Origin: Flammeovirgaceae bacterium UBA976
GTDB lineage: Bacteria; Bacteroidota; Bacteroidia; Cytophagales; Cyclobacteriaceae
Direction: 5' to 3'
Length of the DNA: 17,993 nt
NCBI GenBank assembly: GCA_002292365.1
Contig: DBBU01000008.1
Coordinates: 60,675 to 78,667 of the forward strand
Positions 1 to 6,289 of this stretch are shown here, in pieces. The position numbers and the translations under genes are program-made. Under the pieces are notes generated by a model. It did no database searches. It worked only from the letters and a program-made list of their open reading frames with translations, and was not told the origin of the DNA. The number at the start of each line of letters is the position of its first letter. Position 1 is the first letter of the stretch.

Positions 1-2615
1 CAATTTTTACTCTTTCCGCCTCAGGTGATTTTCCAATATACAGTGTTATTTCTGATATGATATCTGAGGCTCGTTTTTATAAGAACCAACTAATATTCAA
101 TGAGAAAAATTTAAGACAGCCTTCATTAAGTACTTATGAAATTAAATTGGAAGTAGCCCTAGAGGACATGGGTCCTCTAGGAAGGCTGACTGAAATGGAT
201 CAGGAACTAGGGGGAAGTTTGAGTATTGATTTAACCTACCAAAGGGGTCTCTCTTTTTCTGGAAATATTTCCACCGAATTATTCCAATTAGATACTTTTA
301 AATTCCTGAATAATCAAATGAAATTTGACTTTAAGAGAAATGAGCAGAATCATATTGATGGTGAAGTGAAATTGTCTTCAAAAAAGCAGAAATGGCCCCG
401 TTTCTCAGATACATCTGATCTTAATATTTCATTAAGTTTAAATTCGGATACCTTAATAGGAGACATAAGTATAGCTCAACCATCGAAAAACTCATCTTTG
501 AGGATGAATACGGAATTTATTTTTGGCAGGGACGAAATAGCTATTAAATTTTTAACTTCGGAGCTCAAGTTGTTAGACAAGACTTGGAAAATCAATAAAG
601 AAAATCAAATTATCATTTCCAAAGAGCGACTCTGGCTCAAAAATATCGAAATTTCTCATGATCTTGATTTTATAGGGTTAGAAGGCGTAATATCAAACGA
701 TCAATCCTCTAAACTTTACTTTGAAATTTCACATTTTGATTTGCAAAATTTAGCTTCTGTTTTGCCTCATAAGTGGGAGGGTATATTGTCATCCAACGGA
801 ATAATAGAGCGATTGAGCCTTGAACAGCCGTGGCATATTGATGGTCAAATCAATATATTAGGATTTCAATTTGAAGAGGTTGGAATTGGTGATTTGGAGG
901 GAGTTATTGATTGGAGACCACGTGAGAATGGATTGTATACTGATATTAAAATAAGATCTGATTCAACTGAAAAGGGGAGGTTCTTTGGTTATGTCTTTCC
1001 TAGTAATCAAGAGGGTCAAATTGATTTGAATGCGGAATTTAAGGAAATGCGAATTAATTGGCTAGCACCATTATTTCAAAAGAAAATTTCAGATATCGAT
1101 GGGTATGCTTCGGGAAAATTAAGAATTCAGGGCCCTATCTATAATCCTAAAATTAATGGGCAGGCTACTTTGTCTAAGGGAGTAGCTACGGTCGATTATT
1201 TGAATACTGATTATAAATTTTCTGGAATCGCTCAATTTGATCAAAACATAATTTATTTTGATAAGGTCGAAATATTTGACAGGTTTGGATCTCAAGGCAC
1301 TGTCATGGGTCAAGTCACACACGAAAACATCAAAGGTAAGACTTTAGATGTGAAAGTAGACTTTCTTAATTTAGAACTCTTAAACACAAGCGACAATGAA
1401 AACACCCTCTATTATGGTAATGCTTTTGGTAGTGGAGATGTACGCATAAGTGGTTCATTTAATAATCTAATTTTCGATGCAAATATTCAAACAGATGAAA
1501 AAACGCGTCTAAAAATACCTATTGAAGATCAAATCAACTTTGAAAAACAAGATTATATTGTTTTCGTGGAACAATCAAATACCATTACTTCATCTAGTGA
1601 TGTTATAAAATCAAAAAATAGTAATCGTGGTTTTCAGGTAAATATGAACCTAGAGATCACTCGAGATACATATGGGGAGCTTATTTTTAATGAACAAACG
1701 GGAGATATTATCAGAGGTAAAGGACAAGGAAATTTGCAGTTAAGTGTTAATTCTGATGGTTTATTTGAAGTGTTTGGTCAATTTGAAGTGCTGGAGGGGA
1801 CTTACAATTGGACTTCAAATGTCCTAAGTAAAGAATTTAAGATTCAACCGGGAGGGATGGTCTCTTTTTTTGGAGATCCGTATCAAGGAATTATGTCCTT
1901 AGAGGCCAATTATAGGCAATTGGTAGATCTTTCATCTTTGGTAGGGCAATCCAATAATTTTGGTAAAAAAAGTCCCATATTGGTCGTTCTTAAGCTTAAT
2001 GGAGCCGCAGTTAATCCTGAGATTAATTTTGAACTTAAGTTTGAAGAAAACAGTGTCATATCGAATAGTGATACCGATTGGTATGATATCCTCACGGCCA
2101 TTAATTCAAATGAGCAAGAGTTAAAGCGTCAAGTTTTTAGTTTACTGATTTTGAGACAGTTATCACCTAGTAATCAACTCCCTACCTCTGGACAAATAGG
2201 GCAAGGTTTTGGAAATAGTGTGAGTGAATTCATTAGTAACCAATTGAGCTATTGGCTGAATCAGGTTGATGATAACCTTGAAGTAAGTTTGGATTTATCA
2301 GGTCTAGATGAATCGGTTGCCGAGACGGTTGAGTTGAGATTGGCCTACACTTTTTTAGAGGGACGCTTACGTTTGGCCGGAGCAAGTGCGGTAAACAACA
2401 CTCAAGATCAATCGAGCGTTGCTAGTAATATCATAGGAGATATGTCTTTTGATTATTTCTTGACTGAGGATGGAAGACTAAGGTTGAAAATTTTCCGACA
2501 AAACAATCCCTATAATTATGCAAATGAGAGTTCAGCGGAGGGGGGTATTAGTTTTCAATACGTGAAATCATTCGATAAGCTGAGAGAGTTATTTATGATT
2601 GATACTAAAAAATAA
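1..2615 (+). CDS. TamB-like translocation/assembly protein, C-terminal part (5' end outside window)
   Basis: The reading frame is already open at base 3 and runs through ATG 57 to the TAA at 2613-2615, so about 870 residues of a longer protein are visible and the true start lies upstream. The visible part is almost wholly predicted beta-strand, with repeating amphipathic segments and many G-x-hydrophobic patterns. The last 400 or so residues fit the TamB C-terminal domain (DUF490): a G-x-Y-W-like strand (LEGTYNW), a F-x-I-x-P-G-G segment and a GDPYQG turn, followed by an A-x-Y strand. Family members are inner-membrane-anchored periplasmic proteins that bridge to the outer membrane. They act with Omp85 proteins (TamA/BamA) in outer-membrane protein assembly or lipid transport. 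No partner Omp85 gene is visible. The family call is confident; the exact role in this lineage is inferred. Confidence 0.85.
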   Translation, partial: IFTLSASGDFPIYSVISDMISEARFYKNQLIFNEKNLRQPSLSTYEIKLEVALEDMGPLGRLTEMDQELGGSLSIDLTYQRGLSFSGNISTELFQLDTFKFLNNQMKFDFKRNEQNHIDGEVKLSSKKQKWPRFSDTSDLNISLSLNSDTLIGDISIAQPSKNSSLRMNTEFIFGRDEIAIKFLTSELKLLDKTWKINKENQIIISKERLWLKNIEISHDLDFIGLEGVISNDQSSKLYFEISHFDLQNLASVLPHKWEGILSSNGIIERLSLEQPWHIDGQINILGFQFEEVGIGDLEGVIDWRPRENGLYTDIKIRSDSTEKGRFFGYVFPSNQEGQIDLNAEFKEMRINWLAPLFQKKISDIDGYASGKLRIQGPIYNPKINGQATLSKGVATVDYLNTDYKFSGIAQFDQNIIYFDKVEIFDRFGSQGTVMGQVTHENIKGKTLDVKVDFLNLELLNTSDNENTLYYGNAFGSGDVRISGSFNNLIFDANIQTDEKTRLKIPIEDQINFEKQDYIVFVEQSNTITSSSDVIKSKNSNRGFQVNMNLEITRDTYGELIFNEQTGDIIRGKGQGNLQLSVNSDGLFEVFGQFEVLEGTYNWTSNVLSKEFKIQPGGMVSFFGDPYQGIMSLEANYRQLVDLSSLVGQSNNFGKKSPILVVLKLNGAAVNPEINFELKFEENSVISNSDTDWYDILTAINSNEQELKRQVFSLLILRQLSPSNQLPTSGQIGQGFGNSVSEFISNQLSYWLNQVDDNLEVSLDLSGLDESVAETVELRLAYTFLEGRLRLAGASAVNNTQDQSSVASNIIGDMSFDYFLTEDGRLRLKIFRQNNPYNYANESSAEGGISFQYVKSFDKLRELFMIDTKK

Positions 2616-2643
2616 TCTCCAATTTCTGGAGGTTATCTTTTTT
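2612..2643 (+). terminator. Intrinsic terminator of the tamB-like gene
   Basis: ATAATCTCC (2612-2620) pairs with GGAGGTTAT (2628-2636). This gives a 9-bp stem with one G-T wobble and a 7-nt loop, followed by CTTTTTT (2637-2643) and preceded by a run of A. The stop codon TAA (2613-2615) lies inside the stem. It separates the tamB-like transcript from rnpB. Confidence 0.8.
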
Positions 2644-2675
2644 AGATTAGATTTAAAAAACGGAGTCATAATCGT

Positions 2676-2683
2676 TAAGTTTG
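2676..2683 (+). promoter_or_regulatory. Bacteroidota-type -7 promoter box for rnpB
   Basis: TAAGTTTG matches the Bacteroidota primary sigma factor -7 consensus TAnnTTTG at every fixed position. It would place transcription start near 2687-2688, the same base where the P1 helix of the RNase P RNA begins. I see no convincing -33 TTG/TTTG element at the usual spacing, so the call rests on the -7 box and its position. Confidence 0.55.
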
Positions 2684-2685
2684 TA

Positions 2686-3046
2686 GAGCAAGCGAGCTCA
2701 TCGCCTCAATATTGAGGAGGAAAGTCCGGGCAGCACAGAGTACCGTACTTCTTAATTGGAAGTCTTTTTTTTAAAGGAGATAGTGCAACAGAAAATATAC
2801 CGTCTTGATTTTTTCGAGATAAGGGTGAAAAGGTGAGGTAAGAGCTCACCGGTCTCAGCGTGAGTTGAGGCGCATTGTAAACCTTGCGGGCTGAAAGGTC
2901 AAATAGATCTTGCGATCAAGAGTTACTCGCTCGTGCAAGAAGGGTAGACCGTTCGATTCCAAAAGTAATTTTGGAACTAGATAAATGATGGGACAGTATT
3001 AAGAATTATCTTAATAGAGTACAGAACCCGGCTTATTTGCTTGTTT
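2686..3046 (+). ncRNA. rnpB: RNase P RNA component, bacterial class A
   Basis: This is the catalytic RNA that removes 5' leaders from tRNA precursors. Conserved region I (GAGGAAAGTCCGGGC, from 2717) and conserved region V (ACAGAACCCGG, 3021-3031) are both present and form the P4 pseudoknot core. The P1 helix closes the molecule: AGCAAGC (2687-2693) pairs with GCTTGTT (3039-3045), with one G-T wobble. The segment AGGGTGAAAAGGTGAGG near 2822, followed by AGAGCTCACC, matches the conserved P11-P12 region. The length, about 360 nt, is normal for a class A RNA. The ends are set from the P1 pairing and may be off by a few bases. No intrinsic terminator follows; the next coding sequence starts 18 nt later. 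Confidence 0.95.
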
Positions 3047-3064
3047 AATTTTAATTGAATCAAT

Positions 3065-4240
3065 ATGTCTCATATTTTAGTTGTTGATGATGAAAAGAGT
3101 ATTAGAGATACTTTAATTGAAATTCTTGAATTTGAAGGTTATATGCTAGGGCAGGCAGGCGATGGTCAGGCAGGTCTGGCTTATTTAAAGCAACATCAAG
3201 TCGATTTGGTCCTCTGTGATGTTAAAATGCCTAAAATGGATGGTATTCAACTTCTTGAGTCAGCAAATCTAGACGGGATATCAGCTCCTTTTATTATGAT
3301 AACTGCTCAAGGGACCATTGCAACTGCTGTTGAGGCGACTAAAAAAGGAGCTTTTGACTTTATTGAAAAGCCCCCAGATCTCAATCGATTATTGATAACC
3401 ATTAAAAATGCCCTTGACAAAAGCCATTTAATTCAGGAGACTAAGGTACTGAAAAAGAAAATCAACGGAACGATAGAGATGATCGGTGACTCATTCGAAA
3501 TTAATGGTGTTAAATCCGTGATTGAAAAAGTAGCTCCTACTCAAGCAAGAGTATTAATTACTGGTGAAAATGGTACAGGAAAAGAATTAGTAGCAAAATG
3601 GTTACATGAAAAAAGTGATCGATCAAATAAGGTTTTAATTGAAGTAAACTGTGCTGCTATTCCGTCAGAGTTACTTGAGAGTGAATTATTTGGTCATGAA
3701 AAAGGAGCTTTTACCTCTGCAAATAAGCAACGTATAGGGAAATTTGAACAAGCCCATCACGGGACTTTATTTCTAGATGAGATTGGCGATATGAGTTTAG
3801 CTGCCCAAGCGAAAGTACTTCGGGTACTTCAAGAAAATCAAATCACAAGAGTGGGTGGAGAGAAGTTGATTAAGGTGGATGTGAGAATTATAGCGGCGAC
3901 CAATAAAGATTTGAAAAAGGAGATTGCTTCTGGCAAATTTAGAGAAGATTTGTATCATCGACTTAGTGTTATTTTAATTGAGGTACCTCCATTGCGAGAG
4001 CGATCTCAAGACATAACCCTTTTGACAGATTACTTTTTAAAGGAAATATGCAGCAACTATGGAATACCTTTAAAGCTAATTAAATTGGATGCACATGAGT
4101 TACTTACCAACTATATGTGGCCTGGTAATATAAGAGAGTTGAGGAATGTGGTTGAACGATTGATAATACTATGTGAAAAGGAAATTTCAGCCAAAGACAT
4201 TAAACTCCATACCAATATTAGGAGTACTATTAAGCCTTAG
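3065..4240 (+). CDS. Sigma-54-dependent response regulator (NtrC type) lacking the Fis HTH domain
   Basis: This 391-residue protein has an N-terminal receiver domain (about 1-115) with the acidic pair D8/D9, phospho-acceptor D52, T80 and K102. A sigma-54 AAA+ ATPase domain follows (about 138-365), with Walker A GENGTGKE (168-175), the sigma-54-contacting loop GAFTSA (214-219), Walker B GTLFLDE (233-239) and the WPGNIREL segment (352-359). Only about 22 residues remain after the AAA+ lid, so the usual C-terminal Fis-type helix-turn-helix is missing. It should remodel sigma-54 RNA polymerase when phosphorylated, but probably without sequence-specific DNA binding of its own. No histidine kinase is nearby, so the signal is unknown. 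It starts 18 nt after rnpB. The family call is firm; the missing-domain consequence is inferred. Confidence 0.93.
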   Translation: MSHILVVDDEKSIRDTLIEILEFEGYMLGQAGDGQAGLAYLKQHQVDLVLCDVKMPKMDGIQLLESANLDGISAPFIMITAQGTIATAVEATKKGAFDFIEKPPDLNRLLITIKNALDKSHLIQETKVLKKKINGTIEMIGDSFEINGVKSVIEKVAPTQARVLITGENGTGKELVAKWLHEKSDRSNKVLIEVNCAAIPSELLESELFGHEKGAFTSANKQRIGKFEQAHHGTLFLDEIGDMSLAAQAKVLRVLQENQITRVGGEKLIKVDVRIIAATNKDLKKEIASGKFREDLYHRLSVILIEVPPLRERSQDITLLTDYFLKEICSNYGIPLKLIKLDAHELLTNYMWPGNIRELRNVVERLIILCEKEISAKDIKLHTNIRSTIKP

Positions 4241-4355
4241 CTAGATCTGTATGCTCAACATTTGCCGTATCTAATTGTGAGTATGTAGGGCATAATTTTT
4301 GCGTACAAGCATTCATAGCAACCAAAACAAAACTGATTAACAAAAACTTTTTCAT
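4230..4355 (-). CDS. Small lipoprotein, 41 residues, with CPTY motif
   Basis: On the minus strand an ATG at 4355 opens a 41-codon frame ending at TAA (4230-4232). The protein begins MKKF, then a hydrophobic core (LLISFVLVAM) and a cysteine at residue 17 (NAC). This is a short type II signal peptide with a relaxed lipobox of the kind common in Bacteroidota. The mature part is only 25 residues, TQKLCPTYSQL and an acidic/polar tail. Short lipoproteins with Lys/Gln-x-C-P-T-Y just after the lipid-anchored cysteine recur in Bacteroidota; that is from memory, not a search. The gene lies 110 nt downstream of the LuxE-like gene on the same strand. Its last 11 bases overlap the 3' end of the convergent response regulator. 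Function is unknown. Confidence 0.68.
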   Translation of the reverse strand: MKKFLLISFVLVAMNACTQKLCPTYSQLDTANVEHTDLAKA

Positions 4356-4465
4356 GATGTTTATTATTTATAATGTAAGTTATTTTATTTTTTTGGGAAT
4401 TTTCATTTTTGAGGATTAAATTTAGTTTTTTACACTTATTTTTTGGTAAAGAAAAACGGTGGAAT

Positions 4466-5434
4466 TTAGAATAATTGGTTGCACCCTCTGATTTCGCTAT
4501 CATCAAAACGACCCATTACTTTAAATTTATAGTCATCTAGTTTTCTACCGAGGTCTTTGGTTTCAATAAAGGCACAAGTACTGATATTGGCTAAATCAAT
4601 GATGTTGATACCTCCTGTCATACCTTTTTTGGTAAAAGTAAAAGGATCGTTGATGTCTCGAATCAAACATTTCGCCCATGCAGGAAACATTAAGTTTCCA
4701 TTTTTCTTTGCATAGGCTTGCGAATAGAGTTCGGTCATTCCATATTCTGTAAATAGATTTTCAGGTTGGAATCCTTGATCTATCATATGATGTAGTTGTT
4801 CTCTAACTATTTCTTTTTTCCGACCTTTCATTCCACCTGTTTCCATTATAGATAAGTTTTTACTACTCGGTTTTTTAGCGGCAAAGTCCAATAATGCATA
4901 ACTCACACCAATGAGAGTTTTTTTTGTGACATCATTGAATATATGACCCATATTTTGGTCGTCTATATTGATGTATCTTGATCCATTTTGAGCATGAATA
5001 AGGAAGTGATTTACCATTTCGATCAGAGAAGAATGACCCTGTTCTAAGTAGGAGGGAAGAAGGGCTAGAATGATCTGTTGATCCAATGGGCCATAAAACA
5101 GCTCAAACGCTTTTTTGGTCATTTGATGGAAAAAGTCCAGGTCACGCACCAAATTTTTGCTTTTTTCCCCTTGGGTGGTACCACTAGAAATAAAAACTTT
5201 TTCTGGGTTCCATTGCTCTGATTTTATTTCATTCTTTTTGAAAAATTCAATAGGTAAAAACGGAATATCCTCGATCTGCAGAATTTTACTCTTTTCTATT
5301 TTTAAATGGGAACAATAGGACCGGTAAATTTCGTTAGTATGGTACTGATAATCAAACAATGCGAGACTTCGGTCGCTGAAGTTATCGTTTGTAATATCTA
5401 AAATGGTATTTTTGAATTCTTGATAAAAACTCAT
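4466..5434 (-). CDS. LuxE-like acyl-protein synthetase / acyl-activating enzyme
   Basis: This 322-residue protein resembles the LuxE/PaaK branch of the adenylate-forming superfamily (LuxE acyl-protein synthetase). These enzymes activate a carboxylic acid with ATP and hand the acyl group to a protein or thiol. Visible motifs are the P-loop-like SSGTTQGEK (83-91), ETGGMKGR (198-205), the A5-like TEYGMTEL (229-236) and a C-terminal GRFDDSEIRGCN (308-319) corresponding to the A8 hinge region. At this length it lacks the large C-terminal lid of full acyl-CoA ligases, as LuxE does. No luxC, luxD, luciferase or carrier protein gene is nearby, so bioluminescence is not suggested; the acyl acceptor is unknown. 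ATG 5434 is the first in-frame start. A small lipoprotein gene follows on the same strand. Confidence 0.8.
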   Translation of the reverse strand: MSFYQEFKNTILDITNDNFSDRSLALFDYQYHTNEIYRSYCSHLKIEKSKILQIEDIPFLPIEFFKKNEIKSEQWNPEKVFISSGTTQGEKSKNLVRDLDFFHQMTKKAFELFYGPLDQQIILALLPSYLEQGHSSLIEMVNHFLIHAQNGSRYINIDDQNMGHIFNDVTKKTLIGVSYALLDFAAKKPSSKNLSIMETGGMKGRKKEIVREQLHHMIDQGFQPENLFTEYGMTELYSQAYAKKNGNLMFPAWAKCLIRDINDPFTFTKKGMTGGINIIDLANISTCAFIETKDLGRKLDDYKFKVMGRFDDSEIRGCNQLF

Positions 5435-5468
5435 TTTAATGGATTAATTATTCAGTTATCACAAAGCG

Positions 5469-5476
5469 TAAAGATA
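5469..5476 (-). promoter_or_regulatory. Possible -7 box for the LuxE-like gene
   Basis: On the minus strand this reads TATCTTTA, one base from TAnnTTTG. It would start a transcript about 30 nt before the ATG at 5434. No clear -33 element was seen, and the AT-rich context makes chance matches easy. Confidence 0.25.
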
Positions 5477-5502
5477 GAATTACCTTAGATTAAATAGGTA
5501 AA

Positions 5503-5510
5503 TACCTTTA
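5503..5510 (+). promoter_or_regulatory. Possible -7 box for the 253-residue lipoprotein gene
   Basis: TACCTTTA is one base from TAnnTTTG and would start transcription about 12 nt before the ATG at 5527. No matching -33 element is clear. The divergent LuxE-like gene has its own candidate box 27 nt upstream. Confidence 0.3.
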
Positions 5511-5526
5511 CTTTTACCTGTATAAA

Positions 5527-6288
5527 ATGTTAAATACTATATTCAAATATTTTGGTTATTGTCTGGCTTCAATCTTAGTGCTTGGCTGTTATGATGCTCC
5601 GTATTTTCCTGAAGAGCCTGCTATTTCCTTCAATCAGATTGAGTTTGTAGAGGTAGATGGTGCTGCTGATAGTTTGATTTTGACTTTTAATTTCGAGGAT
5701 GGAGATGGGGATTTAGGTCTGGCTATTGATGAAGTTTATCCACCTTATCACATTTTTAATTATGTTGTCGAGGAGGTTGATTCAGAATACTATTTGATAA
5801 GATATGGTCAATTGAATTTTAATGAACCCCTTATTTTGGCAACTTCCTATGACGGTGAGGTGATTTTATCAGGTAATTATGACTTTGATCAAACATTACC
5901 AGAATATGGTTGTTCAGATTATCTAGTTACCACTGATGTGGATACGGATGAAGCGGACACTTTTTTAATTAAAAAAAATATATTCAATAAAAATATTTAT
6001 GTCAATTTTTACAAAAAAATAAGAGGAGTATATCAGTTAATTAATGATGATTTTAGTCAAGGGGGGTGTGTTGAATTTTTTAATTCACGGATTCCTATTT
6101 TTGATCAGGATAATATTGGAAAATCATTGAAGGGAGATGTTTCTTTTGCGATGCTGTCTCAAGGATTTCAACAAACATTTCGAAACGATTCGATAAAAAT
6201 GAGGTTTTATATTTATGATCGACATTTAAACAAAAGCAACATAGCTGAGACCCCAGACTTTGTGTTGATAAACATTACTAGAAATTAG
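5527..6288 (+). CDS. Lipoprotein with DGDGD acidic motif, function unknown
   Basis: This 253-residue protein starts with a hydrophobic signal segment ending in VLGC, giving a lipidated cysteine at residue 21. It should be anchored in a membrane facing the periplasm or cell surface. Residues 56-65 read FEDGDGDLGL, an acidic loop like calcium-binding loops that recurs in a group of uncharacterised Bacteroidota lipoproteins. Two further cysteines (129 and 181) in the mature part could form a disulfide. The rest is aromatic- and beta-rich, with no enzymatic motif that I recognise. The last residues (PDFVLINITR) resemble a terminal beta-strand. The gene converges with the E1 gene, 1 nt between stop codons, without an obvious terminator. 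Calcium binding is an inference from the motif only. Confidence 0.85.
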   Translation: MLNTIFKYFGYCLASILVLGCYDAPYFPEEPAISFNQIEFVEVDGAADSLILTFNFEDGDGDLGLAIDEVYPPYHIFNYVVEEVDSEYYLIRYGQLNFNEPLILATSYDGEVILSGNYDFDQTLPEYGCSDYLVTTDVDTDEADTFLIKKNIFNKNIYVNFYKKIRGVYQLINDDFSQGGCVEFFNSRIPIFDQDNIGKSLKGDVSFAMLSQGFQQTFRNDSIKMRFYIYDRHLNKSNIAETPDFVLINITRN

Positions 6289-6289
6289 C

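Noticed and set aside
3704..3721. GAFTSA instead of GAFTGA in the sigma-54 activator loop
   Set aside because: The fifth position of this loop varies in natural activators, and the important F and T are kept, so activity is not in doubt.
4255..4506. Minus-strand 83-codon frame across the end of the LuxE-like gene
   Set aside because: It overlaps the LuxE-like 3' end in another frame and has a lysine/asparagine-rich, low-complexity product. The 41-residue lipoprotein in a different frame is the better explanation of this stretch.
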